Origin: Rossellomorea aquimaris
GTDB taxonomy: Bacteria; Bacillota; Bacilli; Bacillales; Bacillaceae_B
Length of the DNA: 64,000 bases
Direction: 5' to 3'
Assembly (NCBI RefSeq): GCF_020171925.1
Contig: NZ_JAIVAR010000002.1
Location: 620,001 to 684,000, forward strand
Both the position numbers and the translations under genes were made by a program. Of this stretch, positions 33,992-42,840 are shown in pieces. Under the pieces are notes generated by a model. The model ran no database searches. It was given only the letters and a program-made list of their open reading frames with translations, and was not told the DNA's origin. The stretch's first letter is position 1. Every line of letters starts with the position of its first letter.

Positions 33992-34120
33992 TGGTTAATG
34001 TAGCAATCATTCGACATTCGACAATTCGAGCATACGACTAATCATTTCGAGCATAAATCTTTGAAATTCGAGCATAGACTTTATGATTTCGAGCATAAAT
34101 TTAATTTTTCGAGCAAATCT
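33992..34120 (+). repeat. Array E: five ~21-bp units, core TTCGAGCATAA, upstream of NERD gene 2
   Basis: TCGAG anchors at 34026, 34047, 34068, 34089 and 34109 (steps 21, 21, 21, 20). Before them is a short CATTCGACATTCGACAATTCG stutter. TGGTTAATG (33992-34000) resembles the -10-like element of array D. The core differs from array A's TAGGAGCATAA at two positions and lies between it and the CTCGAAGATTA core of B-D. The sequence before the array is G/T-rich. Confidence 0.85.
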
Positions 34121-34221
34121 ACCTTTGATAGTACCTTTTAAGTAGATAAATGACGTATTTAAAAGGGTTTTGGCACCCTGAAAGAGAATAAGTACGGAAT
34201 AAATTGAATTGGAGTGAAGAC

Positions 34222-35205
34222 ATGAAGGTAAAAGAATGCACAGTCCCCAGAATTATTCTCAAATTGGATGCATTACAAGGAAGGCTTGATCCGCTACATG
34301 TTAAAATCCCGCTCATAAAAGATGAATGGAAAAAGCGATTGGCTGGGCATAAAGGGGAGGTGTCCTTGGAATATGTGTTGGGGTTCCTAGACCCGGATGA
34401 ATATGTACAATTGCATGGCGTAAGATTAAAGGTGGATGGCATTTACTTTCAGATTGACACACTCATTCTTTCACGGAAAACGATTCTAGTCATGGAGGTA
34501 AAGAATTTCGCGGGTACAATCTATTTTGACAGGGTATTCAATCAACTGATTCAAACAAAAGATGGACAAGAACTTTCCTTTCCAGATCCTCTGATTCAAG
34601 TAAGCCAGCAAGTGAATCAATTAACAAAATGGCTCAGACAACATCATTTCCCTGCTATTCCTATCCACGGCTTTGTGGTCATAAGTAATGATAAAACTCT
34701 TATAAAAACCTCCTCGGATTACAAATTCCTTTCTTCTAAAGTCTTTCACAAACAATTACTCCCAACAAAAGTTTCTCAGTTATCAAACCTAATCAAAGCA
34801 GAAGTGTACACGGATAAAGAAGTAAAAAGACTAATCATAATGATCAAGAAAAAACATGAAGAGGCAAATCCTCCTGTTTTAGAGAAATTTAAAATTTCAA
34901 CGAAAGAGATATTGCCGGGAGTAATTTGTACAACCTGCAAGTTTAGACCCCTGATCCGGATGCACGGTACCTGGTATTGCCCAAAATGTAAAAGCAGTGA
35001 TAAAGAAGGGCACCTCAGAGCTTTACTGGATTACGAGTTACTGATTGGTCCAACGCTTACAAACCTTGAATTTAGAAGGTTTCTGAATCTCAGGTCACGT
35101 CATGTTTCGTTGAGACTCCTGAAATCCCTCAACCTCCCAACCACCGGTACCCAAAAAGGAACAACCTACAACCTCACTCCTCTAACCAAACTTTCTAACA
35201 AATAA
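34222..35205 (+). CDS. NERD-domain nuclease-like protein with C-terminal zinc ribbon (paralogue 2)
   Basis: 327 residues. It aligns with the 23-kb paralogue without a gap: E46 (GHKGEVSL), D79 (FQIDTLIL), E92-V-K94 (VMEVKN), ribbon cysteines 236/239/253/256 (GTWYCPKC) and LPTTGT at 305-310 are at identical positions. Sequence identity is moderate and the gene is visibly more AT-rich than its neighbours, suggesting separate acquisition rather than recent duplication. ATG 34222 follows TTGGAGTG. It is probably cytosolic, acting on nucleic acid; the function is unknown. Confidence 0.85.
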   Translation: MKVKECTVPRIILKLDALQGRLDPLHVKIPLIKDEWKKRLAGHKGEVSLEYVLGFLDPDEYVQLHGVRLKVDGIYFQIDTLILSRKTILVMEVKNFAGTIYFDRVFNQLIQTKDGQELSFPDPLIQVSQQVNQLTKWLRQHHFPAIPIHGFVVISNDKTLIKTSSDYKFLSSKVFHKQLLPTKVSQLSNLIKAEVYTDKEVKRLIIMIKKKHEEANPPVLEKFKISTKEILPGVICTTCKFRPLIRMHGTWYCPKCKSSDKEGHLRALLDYELLIGPTLTNLEFRRFLNLRSRHVSLRLLKSLNLPTTGTQKGTTYNLTPLTKLSNK

Positions 35206-35236
35206 AAAAACCCGCCATAAAACCCTGACAGGTCCA

Positions 35237-35551
35237 TCACTTCATCTCCATCCATTCCTGGGACCATCTTTCAATCGTCTTCATGAGCGGTTCCATGGCG
35301 TATCCTTTTTCGGTAAGGGAATATTCGATGCGGACCGGGGTTTCCGGATATACGTTGCGTTCGACGATTCCTTCCTCTTCCAGCTCTTTCAGACGCTGTG
35401 ATAGAAGCCGTCCACTGATGCCGGTTGCGTCTTTAATTGTGCAGTTCCGCTGGGGACCGGTCAGTAGTTGATAGATGATGAGTGCGTTCCATCGCTGACT
35501 GATGATGCTGATGGCTTTTTCAAATCTGGGACATATCGTGGAATGGTTCAA
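35237..35551 (-). CDS. catR: HxlR-family redox-sensing repressor, CatR-like
   Basis: 104 residues. Winged helix (ISQRWNALIIYQLLTGPQRNCTIKDATGISGRLLSQRLKELEEEGIV...VRIEYSLTEKG). Cysteine 7 in STICPRF matches the N-terminal sensing cysteine of YodB/CatR, which forms intersubunit disulfides with quinones or diamide. TTG start behind AGGAGGGATCG. It is divergent from catE, as expected for a catE repressor. The symbol is by family and context. Confidence 0.78.
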   Translation of the reverse strand: MNHSTICPRFEKAISIISQRWNALIIYQLLTGPQRNCTIKDATGISGRLLSQRLKELEEEGIVERNVYPETPVRIEYSLTEKGYAMEPLMKTIERWSQEWMEMK

Positions 35552-35613
35552 CGGTCGATCCCTCCTTTTGAGAGGATTATATCACATCGCGTAATAAACG
35601 ATAAATGAATTAC

Positions 35614-35660
35614 TTGACGATAATAAGTTATTAAAATAAAATAGGTTACATAAAGTAACC
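35614..35660 (+). promoter_or_regulatory. catE promoter and CatR-type operator
   Basis: TTGACG (35614-35619), 17-bp spacer, TAAAAT (35637-35642), then the dyad GGTTACATAAAGTAACC (35644-35660) over the start site. Confidence 0.75.
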
Positions 35661-35684
35661 ACCAATAAAAAGGAGAGCAGGCCA

Positions 35685-36536
35685 ATGAACTTTCACCAAC
35701 CGCCACATGCCCACGTCGATCATGTCACGATCAAAGTGGGCAATCTTGAGAGGTCACTTGATTTTTATCAAAGGGTCATCGGGTTTACCGTATTGGAACG
35801 TTCAGAAAGGAAGGCACGATTGACTGCGGACGGTCATAGGACGCTTGTTACGATCGAGCAACCGGAGGATGTCAGTTCAAAACAGCCCCGGACGACTGGC
35901 CTTTATCACTTTGCCCTCTTATTACCGGAAAGGGCGGACTTGGGAAGGATCCTGAATCATTTCGTCCGCTTGAATATTCCTTTGGGTTCATCGGATCATC
36001 TGGTGAGTGAGGCACTTTATCTCAATGATCCCGATGCAAATGGAATCGAAATCTATTGGGATAAGCCGGCTTCCACCTGGACGTGGCAGGACGGACAGGT
36101 GAAGATGGCTGTTGACCCGATCGATGCGAAAGCGATTTTAGCGGAAGGACAAGGTGAATCCTGGAATGGACTGCCGCCACAAACCAAAATGGGTCACATT
36201 CATCTGCATGCTGCAGAACTGGCTGAAACAGCGGATTTTTATACAGTGGGACTTGGGTTTGAAGTGGTTTCGAGATTTGGGAATCAGGCGTTATTCATCT
36301 CGACAGGCGGCTATCACCACCATATCGGCTTGAATACGTGGAATGGCGTGGGCGCACCAACACCTCCCGTGGACAGTGTCGGGCTCCGGGCGTTTGATAT
36401 CCATTTTCCTAGTGTGGAAGAAAGATCGGAAGCGATTAGCCGGTTAGCGAGTCTTGGTGTTGAGGTTCATCGTGAACTGGACGGGAACATGACGACAGTA
36501 GATCCTTCAGGAAATACAATCATACTGAAAGCTTAG
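35685..36536 (+). CDS. catE: Catechol 2,3-dioxygenase (CatE-like)
   Basis: 283 residues, two glyoxalase-fold halves: VDHVTIKVGNLERSLDFYQ... and MGHIHLHAAELAETADFYT.... The second half holds the metal-site region GHIHL, GYHHHIGLNTW and the terminal DPSGNTI. It is an extradiol ring-cleaving enzyme and matches Bacillus CatE in length. It protects against catechols. AAGGAGAG precedes ATG 35685. The divergent redox repressor supports the assignment. catD is not next to it. Confidence 0.87.
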   Translation: MNFHQPPHAHVDHVTIKVGNLERSLDFYQRVIGFTVLERSERKARLTADGHRTLVTIEQPEDVSSKQPRTTGLYHFALLLPERADLGRILNHFVRLNIPLGSSDHLVSEALYLNDPDANGIEIYWDKPASTWTWQDGQVKMAVDPIDAKAILAEGQGESWNGLPPQTKMGHIHLHAAELAETADFYTVGLGFEVVSRFGNQALFISTGGYHHHIGLNTWNGVGAPTPPVDSVGLRAFDIHFPSVEERSEAISRLASLGVEVHRELDGNMTTVDPSGNTIILKA

Positions 36537-36538
36537 CC

Positions 36539-36575
36539 TACCGCCTCATTTGATCAAATGAGGCGGTTTTTCCTT
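36539..36575. terminator. Bidirectional terminator after catE
   Basis: ACCGCCTCATTTGATC is self-complementary with its continuation; TTTTT on the right. It also lies at the end of the convergent small gene. Confidence 0.85.
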
Positions 36576-36580
36576 AACCT

Positions 36581-36736
36581 TTAGCTCGGATCGACCTCAT
36601 CATAAACAAGCCCGGTCACCATCGTGGCTTCTCCCTCTTTGACGTCCTCTTCCGTTGCAACTTCTCCAAGAGACTGCTCTTCATCATACGTCGAGGCTAC
36701 CTTGCTTTCTTCCAGATCATACTTTCTCTTTTTCAA
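36581..36736 (-). CDS. Small acidic protein, unknown
   Basis: 51 residues, very acidic after a basic start (KKRKYDLEESK). TTG start 7 bp after an excellent AGGAGGGATC on the minus strand, and stop next to a terminator. Size and composition resemble small DUF4025/YozQ-type spore-former proteins, but I cannot assign it. Confidence 0.6.
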   Translation of the reverse strand: MKKRKYDLEESKVASTYDEEQSLGEVATEEDVKEGEATMVTGLVYDEVDPS

Positions 36737-36867
36737 GATGATCCCTCCTGTCATTGATTTCTCCTTTAGTGTGAAAGGAAAAATGAAAAGTATACCGTGT
36801 AAGCATCATTTTTTTAGAGAGAAGGAAAAAGTGGGATAATGGAGAGAAGGAGATTGGAGGGGACAGG

Positions 36868-37845
36868 ATGAAACTGAGTGTACTTGATCAATCAGTCATC
36901 ACGAAAGGACAGGATGCGAAAGCGGCATTCGATGAAACAGTGAGACTCGCGCAAATAACGGAAGAGCTTGGCTACAGCCGGTTTTGGGTGGCAGAACATC
37001 ATAATACGAACGGGATGGCAGGTTCAGCGCCGCAAGTGCTGATTTCACATCTTGCATCCATGACGAAAAGGATCCGGATCGGTTCGGGTGGGGTGCTTCT
37101 CCCACAATACAGTCCGTACAAGATTGCCGAGGATTTCAACGTACTGCAAACATTATTCCCGGGAAGGATCGATCTTGGGATCGGCCGGTCACCGGGGGGA
37201 TCTTATGCAACGCGTTTGGCGTTGACCGATGGGTTGAAGAAAAGTATGAATGAATTTCCTCGCCAGGTGGAGAGACTGCAGGGCTTCCTGTCAGGAAATA
37301 CAGATGTGACGGCTTATCCGAAAGTCGGTACGCCTCCGGAGACTTGGATCCTCGGGATCACACATCGCGGAGCCAAGGTCGCTGCCGAGAACGGCACGGC
37401 TTTTACATACGGGCACTTCATTAATCCGGTCAATGGGAAGAGGGCACTTGATGAATACCATCTTGGATTCATCCCATCAGCCACCCTAAAGGAGCCTGTC
37501 AGCAATGTGTGCGTCTTTGTCGTTTGTGCACCGACACAGGAGGAAGCGGAGAGGATTGCAAAAAGTCAGGACATCTGGTTGCTCGAAGTGGAACGGGGGA
37601 TCGACACGCGGATCCCGACAAAGGAAGAAGCGGAAAGCCGCAAACTTTCGGCAAGGGAAATGGAAAAAGTAAGGGAGAATCGCAAACGGGCGATTATCGG
37701 AACGCCTGAAAAAGTGAAGGAAGAGCTTGGATTGCTCAGTGAAATCTATGGTACGGATGAATTCAGGGTGATTACGAATATTGCTGACTTTGAAGAGAAG
37801 GTCAGGTCTTATGAATTGCTGGCGGAAGCTGTGTTCGGGGGATAG
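36868..37845 (+). CDS. LLM-class flavin-dependent monooxygenase
   Basis: 325 residues, bacterial luciferase-like TIM barrel: LGYSRFWVAEHHNTNGMAGSAP, IRIGSGGVLLPQYSPYKIAEDF, LFPGRIDLGIGRSPG. This is the MsnO8/YceB-type subgroup that uses reduced FMN and O2. A flavin reductase gene lies about 2 kb further on but is not in the same operon. GGAGGGGAC precedes the ATG. The last 37 bp overlap the convergent repetitive-protein gene. Confidence 0.88.
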   Translation: MKLSVLDQSVITKGQDAKAAFDETVRLAQITEELGYSRFWVAEHHNTNGMAGSAPQVLISHLASMTKRIRIGSGGVLLPQYSPYKIAEDFNVLQTLFPGRIDLGIGRSPGGSYATRLALTDGLKKSMNEFPRQVERLQGFLSGNTDVTAYPKVGTPPETWILGITHRGAKVAAENGTAFTYGHFINPVNGKRALDEYHLGFIPSATLKEPVSNVCVFVVCAPTQEEAERIAKSQDIWLLEVERGIDTRIPTKEEAESRKLSAREMEKVRENRKRAIIGTPEKVKEELGLLSEIYGTDEFRVITNIADFEEKVRSYELLAEAVFGG

Positions 37846-38378
37846 ATGGATCTCGTCAGGGAGATTGCCGCCAGTACAGCACCGGTGGCCTGGATCCAGC
37901 TTCCCGCGAGGTTCAGGCTATCATTGTCTTCCCCGTTCAACTCAAGGATGGCCGCAATCGCCTGCAAGGAGTTTCCGATCACTTGCAGCAGCTGCCCATT
38001 AATGTCCAATAATTGATTCAACGTCCTTTCCCCGTCAAGCGCTTCGGAAAGGGCAGCACTTCCCCCGAGTGCCTGAAGAAGATTGCCTTTGAAGACCGCA
38101 ATCAGTTCGTTCGTTTTATTCATATCAAACAACAAGCCTGCCACAATCGTCAGATTCCCAGAGGATTGGATGATGAGCCCGGTTTTCTCTAAATTCCATT
38201 CAGTGACCGAGTCTGCCTCCAGTGCATTGCCCGATGCCTGTAATTCGTTGCCGATGATGTCGAGGTCCACTCTGATTCCATCCTGCACCGCTTCCGTTGG
38301 AGTGTTGGAGATGGCGGATACCACCGTCCCGGTCGCCGTGATCCAGGAACCAAGGAGTGCCTTCAATTCGTTTCCCAT
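37809..38378 (-). CDS. Internally repetitive hydrophobic protein (DUF6944-like)
   Basis: 189 residues. The same pattern recurs at both ends (GSWITATGTVVSAIS and GSWIQATGAVLAAIS), and GN-L-QA-type units repeat between them, giving an amphipathic, Ala/Gly/Leu-rich repeat protein. Probably the DUF6944 family of Bacillus; function unknown. The start at 38378 has only a modest AGGCGAT. The C-terminal 12 codons lie antisense to the end of the LLM monooxygenase gene. Confidence 0.7.
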   Translation of the reverse strand: MGNELKALLGSWITATGTVVSAISNTPTEAVQDGIRVDLDIIGNELQASGNALEADSVTEWNLEKTGLIIQSSGNLTIVAGLLFDMNKTNELIAVFKGNLLQALGGSAALSEALDGERTLNQLLDINGQLLQVIGNSLQAIAAILELNGEDNDSLNLAGSWIQATGAVLAAISLTRSIYPPNTASASNS

Positions 38379-38487
38379 AGTTATCGCCTGCTTTTAAGTG
38401 CTACAATACATTAGTTTATACAGATGGCCACGAAATGGTTAACCCGAGAAAGCGGGATGGGACTAGTTGCAATTCAGATGTGCAGCA

Positions 38488-38520
38488 TAAAAAAAAGACT
38501 GGAAACCCAGCCCTCCTTCA
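38488..38520 (-). terminator. Terminator of the VOC-family gene
   Basis: On the minus strand CTGG-GTTT-CCAG followed by TCTTTTTTTT. Confidence 0.65.
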
Positions 38521-38928
38521 TCAACCTTTCGTATAATTCAAATCCCAAATCACACCGAAAGGGTCCTCGACCTTTGCATAAACAGCTCCCCAAAATGTAT
38601 CCTGAAGCTCCATGTGAACGGACCCTTCTTTTGAAAGACGCTCATAATGATTGTTAATTTCTTCTTCACTTTCAAATTCCAGGACCAGTGCGATATGATT
38701 GCCGACAGTGACCGTTTGATCTCCGAATGAATCGGATACCATCAGGAACAGGTCCCCTTTTTTAAAGCGTGCATGCATGATCCGTTCATCATATTCGGGT
38801 GGCGTCGGAAAGTCTGCTTCACCGAAGGTTTGAACGTCCATCACTTCCCCTTGGAATATCTCCTTGTAATAGGCTAATGCTTCCCCCGCTTTTCCATCAA
38901 AAAACAAATATGGCGTCGCTTGTTTCAT
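38521..38928 (-). CDS. VOC-superfamily protein (PhnB/glyoxalase-like)
   Basis: 135 residues: ATPYLFFDGKAGEALAYYKEIFQGEV, MHARFKKGDLFLMVSD, and VEDPFGVIWDLNYTKG are the PhnB-like 3-demethylubiquinone-9-methyltransferase-type VOC fold. Metal use and substrate are not evident. ATG 38928 follows GGAGTGGAT; seven more codons are open upstream. Confidence 0.8.
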   Translation of the reverse strand: MKQATPYLFFDGKAGEALAYYKEIFQGEVMDVQTFGEADFPTPPEYDERIMHARFKKGDLFLMVSDSFGDQTVTVGNHIALVLEFESEEEINNHYERLSKEGSVHMELQDTFWGAVYAKVEDPFGVIWDLNYTKG

Positions 38929-39022
38929 TTGAGCATCCACTCCAGTCATTTACTATGTTTCACGCTTTCATTATAACCAAAAAGAAAACAGGATAGGCAA
39001 TTGAATGCCCATCCTGTTTGGG

Positions 39023-39445
39023 TTAAAGAGTTGTCGTTTCAAGCTGCACTTCAATATTGCCATCGGTCGCTTTCGAATAAGGGCATACAGTATGTGCTTT
39101 CTCGACGAGCTGCTTCGCCTCATCCAGTTCGACACCGCCGACGGCTACAGATAGCACGACCGCGAGTTTGAATCCGCCGTCGGTATCTTTACCGATGGAG
39201 ACCTCCGCCGTGACCTCGGATTCGATTTTTTTCTTCGCCTGGCCAGCCACGAGGTTCAAGGCACTATCGAAGCACGCAGAGTAACCGGCTGCAAATAATT
39301 GTTCAGGGTTCGTTGCACCCTCTGCACCGTTTCCTCCGAGTGATTTCGGCATTGCAAGGTTCAGGTCCAATACACCGTCACTGCTCGTCACTTTTCCTGC
39401 GCGACCGCCTTTTGCCGTCGCTTTTGCTGTATATAATGCGTCCAT
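39023..39445 (-). CDS. Organic hydroperoxide resistance protein (Ohr/OsmC family)
   Basis: 140 residues, normal Ohr length. Catalytic cysteines C58 (GYSACFDSAL) and C121 (HTVCPYSKA) are both present, and the NPEQLFAAGYSAC motif favours Ohr over OsmC. It reduces organic hydroperoxides using lipoylated proteins. No ohrR gene is adjacent. ATG 39445 follows AAGAGGAG. Confidence 0.9.
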   Translation of the reverse strand: MDALYTAKATAKGGRAGKVTSSDGVLDLNLAMPKSLGGNGAEGATNPEQLFAAGYSACFDSALNLVAGQAKKKIESEVTAEVSIGKDTDGGFKLAVVLSVAVGGVELDEAKQLVEKAHTVCPYSKATDGNIEVQLETTTL

Positions 39446-39532
39446 TTCATCCACTCCTCTTCAAACAATAATTGAAACACTTTTACTTTTTACATATTGA
39501 GGGGAAATTAAACATCCCGATGTGCCGTGTTT

Positions 39533-39820
39533 TCATTCGATGACTTCCCGCTGCTTACGATAAGCGAGGACCGTCGTTTTCAACGAGGAATAATTCCCGA
39601 TGGCGGCGTACCCGTAGAAGAATCCCATGAAGGTCCCCACAACGAAATGACCTTTATGACTGATGAAGATGGAAATGAGCAGTCCGAGTATGACGGCGAT
39701 ATTCGGCACAAGGAAGGAAGGGGGCTTAAAGGCGAGCTTGATCACTTGTGTCAGCAAAATGATGATGGGAATCGCGATGATGGCATCCCAGATATTCGTA
39801 TGGATCGTTGGTAAATTCAT
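39533..39820 (-). CDS. Small membrane protein
   Basis: 95 residues, three predicted helices, with a basic cytoplasmic end (YRKQREVIE). GGAGGCG precedes ATG 39820. Not recognised. Confidence 0.6.
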   Translation of the reverse strand: MNLPTIHTNIWDAIIAIPIIILLTQVIKLAFKPPSFLVPNIAVILGLLISIFISHKGHFVVGTFMGFFYGYAAIGNYSSLKTTVLAYRKQREVIE

Positions 39821-39877
39821 GATGCGCCTCCGATGAGTGTGTTATGTATAATGTTTCCCAATCTCATCTCAATAAAC

Positions 39878-39912
39878 AAAAAAGGATGACCCCTTTAGGA
39901 TCATCCTTTTTT
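39878..39912 (-). terminator. Terminator of the FMN reductase/APC permease region
   Basis: AAAAAAGGATGA / TCATCCTTTTTT stem, A- and T-rich on both sides. Confidence 0.85.
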
Positions 39913-39914
39913 GA

Positions 39915-40451
39915 TCATCGGAACAATGCGTTCCAGTGCTCGGCTTTTTCCAGTGCGGCAAGGTCGCTTCGAACCTCGCCCGGCTTCACACCGGCTCCGA
40001 TCATATAATCAGCGAATTCCATATTGACGAATTCGAAGATGTAATTGAACTGCTGTACAAGGGGAAGGCCTTTGATGTTGGCACTCGAGCCGCCGCTGAT
40101 GACCACGTATGCCTTCTTCTTGGTGAGTTCTTCCTTCAAGTTGAATCGTTCATCGCGAAGATACTGACTCCAGCGATCGAAGAAATTCTTCATCGGGCCG
40201 CTCATGCCGTACCAGTAAAGAGGGGTGGCAAATAGCAGGACATCATGTTCTTCGATCAGCTCTACAAGCTCTTCGTAATCATCATCGACACGTGAAAATC
40301 CTCCCTCGTCATGACGAAGGTCGACGATCGGTTCGATGTGCTTGTCGGCAAGATGGACTAGCGTGTGATCCGTGCCTTCCAGGATTTTTTTTGCAAGGTA
40401 TTCAGAGTTGCCGTTTTTTCTCGTGCTGCCTAATAAAGCTAATACTTTCAT
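39915..40451 (-). CDS. NADPH-dependent FMN reductase / flavodoxin-like oxidoreductase
   Basis: 178 residues. FMN-binding loop GSTRKNGNSEYLAKKIL at the N-terminus and the TPLYWYGMSGPMKNFFDRW motif of the NADPH-dependent FMN reductase/NAD(P)H:quinone reductase family. ATG 40451 follows AAGGAGTG. It lies 13 bp after the upstream APC permease gene and is probably co-transcribed with it. Confidence 0.86.
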   Translation of the reverse strand: MKVLALLGSTRKNGNSEYLAKKILEGTDHTLVHLADKHIEPIVDLRHDEGGFSRVDDDYEELVELIEEHDVLLFATPLYWYGMSGPMKNFFDRWSQYLRDERFNLKEELTKKKAYVVISGGSSANIKGLPLVQQFNYIFEFVNMEFADYMIGAGVKPGEVRSDLAALEKAEHWNALFR

Positions 40452-40464
40452 TCGTAACACTCCT

Positions 40465-41748
40465 TTATGACTTTAAATCAGCATGTTTGTTTACGTGAAT
40501 GTCTGCTTTTTCCCTGTTAGACTTCCACAAATAGACGATGATGATGACCATGACCGGGTACAATGCCACCCATCCGAGAAACGGGAAGAACCCAAGTGTC
40601 AGGATGAGGGAGGCAATGGACGAAACCTTTCCGACCTGATGGTGCTTCAATAACTTCACTCCGGCCGCGGCACCCCCGATATAGGTTGCAAAATAGGTGG
40701 CATTCGGAAATGGAAGCAATGTTTCTAATGATATTACTTGAAAATAGACACCTGTCAATAGGATTGCGAAAATTAGCGCGATGAACCTGAGACCCCCGAC
40801 TGGCGTACGGTAGGAAGCATGCAACGTACCGAACCATTTCGGTGCTGCCTTTTGCTGGGATAGCGTGTACGCAATCCTTGAGCCGGCACTGACATAGGCG
40901 TTGGAGCTTGCGATGGAGATGAACAGCGCCGTGATGCTGACCAAGATGCCACCGGTTTTACCGAACGAAAGCTGGACCATGCCGCTCAATGCCGTTTCAG
41001 CCATGCCGTTTTGGTAGCTTCCCGTACCGACGACCATGATACCGAGAAGGATATAGATGAAGGAGACGATGCCTGCACTCCATAAAACGCCTTTAAGCGC
41101 ATCCTTGCCAGGATCATTGAATTCACCAGACATATGGGTGACACTTTCCCATCCGATGAAACACCAGAAAAGGATCCCGATCGTCGGTACCACCGACCAC
41201 ATCCCGTTAGGAGAGAAAGGGGTGAAATTCACAGCCTCCACATGTGGGATGCTTGAAAAAATCGAGAATAAAAGCACGAATAAGATCAATGAGATCACAA
41301 GCGTCTGGATGATGCCCATCGTTTTGACCCCGAAGAAGTTGATCAACAGGACAACGGCCAAAATGACGGCGGCACCGAGTACTACCTGTTGGTGATTCCA
41401 TTGAAATAATTGTCCGACATAAGAACTCCCCGTCAGCGCGATGATGGGTACACCTGTCGGGACGGATAGCAGGAACATCCATCCGATCACGGTCCCGAAC
41501 TTCTTCCCGAATGCAAGCGAGACGAAGTGGGAAACGCCCCCTGAACTTGGGTGGAACGCGGATAATAGTCCCATCGTCAGGGCAAGGGGAACGGCTGCTA
41601 CTGATATGACAATCCATGCAGCAATCGATAACGGTCCACTCATACTTGCCGCTACTCCTGGTAAAAATAAAACCCCCGACCCAAGGACGGCCCCTATATA
41701 TAAAGCAATGATCTGCGGTAAACTCAATGATTTCTGAAGTTCGCTCAT
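40465..41748 (-). CDS. APC-family amino acid transporter (YjeH-like)
   Basis: 427 residues, about 12 helices. The first helix carries GAVLGSGVLFLPG (APC substrate-binding unwound region), and SIASSNAYVSAGSRIAYTLSQ follows further on. It is closest in feel to the YjeH group, which exports methionine and branched-chain amino acids. It is divergent from a LysR regulator, which probably activates it. Direction of transport is not certain. Confidence 0.83.
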   Translation of the reverse strand: MSELQKSLSLPQIIALYIGAVLGSGVLFLPGVAASMSGPLSIAAWIVISVAAVPLALTMGLLSAFHPSSGGVSHFVSLAFGKKFGTVIGWMFLLSVPTGVPIIALTGSSYVGQLFQWNHQQVVLGAAVILAVVLLINFFGVKTMGIIQTLVISLILFVLLFSIFSSIPHVEAVNFTPFSPNGMWSVVPTIGILFWCFIGWESVTHMSGEFNDPGKDALKGVLWSAGIVSFIYILLGIMVVGTGSYQNGMAETALSGMVQLSFGKTGGILVSITALFISIASSNAYVSAGSRIAYTLSQQKAAPKWFGTLHASYRTPVGGLRFIALIFAILLTGVYFQVISLETLLPFPNATYFATYIGGAAAGVKLLKHHQVGKVSSIASLILTLGFFPFLGWVALYPVMVIIIVYLWKSNREKADIHVNKHADLKS

Positions 41749-41857
41749 GATAACCTCCTGTAGTAATGTTCATGGGAGAGTATATCATTGATAGTATCAT
41801 CGTAGTTATCTATAATTATCGATATAAACTATTGTAAAAACTGATGGGTGATAGAAG

Positions 41858-42739
41858 ATGGATTTGAATTATTTTTATACATTTAAAGAAGTGGCTAAAT
41901 GGGGAAGTTATACAAAGACCGGGGAAGAGCTCGGGTATGCCCAGTCCAGCGTGACGACCCAGATCAAGAAACTGGAGGATCACTTCCGTGTGAGATTGTT
42001 CGAACGCGTTGGGCGGAAAATGCGCCTCACGCAATCGGGAGAAGAGCTTTATTACTATGTGGACCGCATCCTGGCACTCATGGATGAGGCGGAGGAGCGG
42101 ATCTCGAATGAGCATAATCTACGAGGGACATTGCGCATCGGCACCGTGGAATCACTGGCTGCCTATTTCATCACTCCGTACATAAAGGAACTGAAGATAC
42201 GGCATCCGGAGCTCAAGATCCTGCTGGAATCGGGGCTTTGCCCGAATCTGAAAGAGGGGACGCTGGACGGGACATTCGATCTTTCCATCCTGCTCGACCG
42301 GTATGTTGATCATCCCGAATTGACGGCCATCCCGATCCGGGAAGAAACCCTGGTGATGATCGCATCAAGGAATCACCGGCTCCAACACCTCAAGGAGATG
42401 GACTTGAAGGAGCTCGAGGAGGAGACATTGATCCTGACTGAAGAAGGATGTCCGTATCGGGTATTACTGGAGCAGCTCCTGCTCGAAGGCAATGTCCAGG
42501 CGAGGTCGGTCATTTCCTTCAGTAGCCTGGAAGCCATCAAGCAGTGTGTCGCAGATGATTTGGGGATCGCCATCTTACCGGAGATCGCCGTGAAAAAGGA
42601 AATTGAAAGCGGCAAGGTGATCCAGATCCCGTTCGACCATGAAGGGATCAGCATCTACACTCAGATTGTGTATCAAAAGAAAAAATGGCTGACGCCTCCA
42701 TTGAATCAACTGATCTCGTCCTTGACGGAGAACAACTAA
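41858..42739 (+). CDS. LysR-family transcriptional regulator
   Basis: 293 residues. N-terminal HTH (YFYTFKEVAKWGSYTKTGEELGYAQSSVTTQIKKLEDHFRVRLFERVGRKMRLTQSG shortened here by description: residues 5-60), then a periplasmic-binding-like effector domain with TLRIGTVESLAAYFITPYI. Divergent from the APC permease with an AT-rich, partly symmetrical intergenic region (41790-41835). Ligand probably an amino acid, by context. Confidence 0.88.
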   Translation: MDLNYFYTFKEVAKWGSYTKTGEELGYAQSSVTTQIKKLEDHFRVRLFERVGRKMRLTQSGEELYYYVDRILALMDEAEERISNEHNLRGTLRIGTVESLAAYFITPYIKELKIRHPELKILLESGLCPNLKEGTLDGTFDLSILLDRYVDHPELTAIPIREETLVMIASRNHRLQHLKEMDLKELEEETLILTEEGCPYRVLLEQLLLEGNVQARSVISFSSLEAIKQCVADDLGIAILPEIAVKKEIESGKVIQIPFDHEGISIYTQIVYQKKKWLTPPLNQLISSLTENN

Positions 42740-42840
42740 TATCAAATATTTTGATGGACAGTATGAAAAAGTATCAATATCTGCGAGTGTAGAAGCTATG
42801 TTACACTAGTTCCCGAAACCAATCCAAAGAGGTGTTTAAT

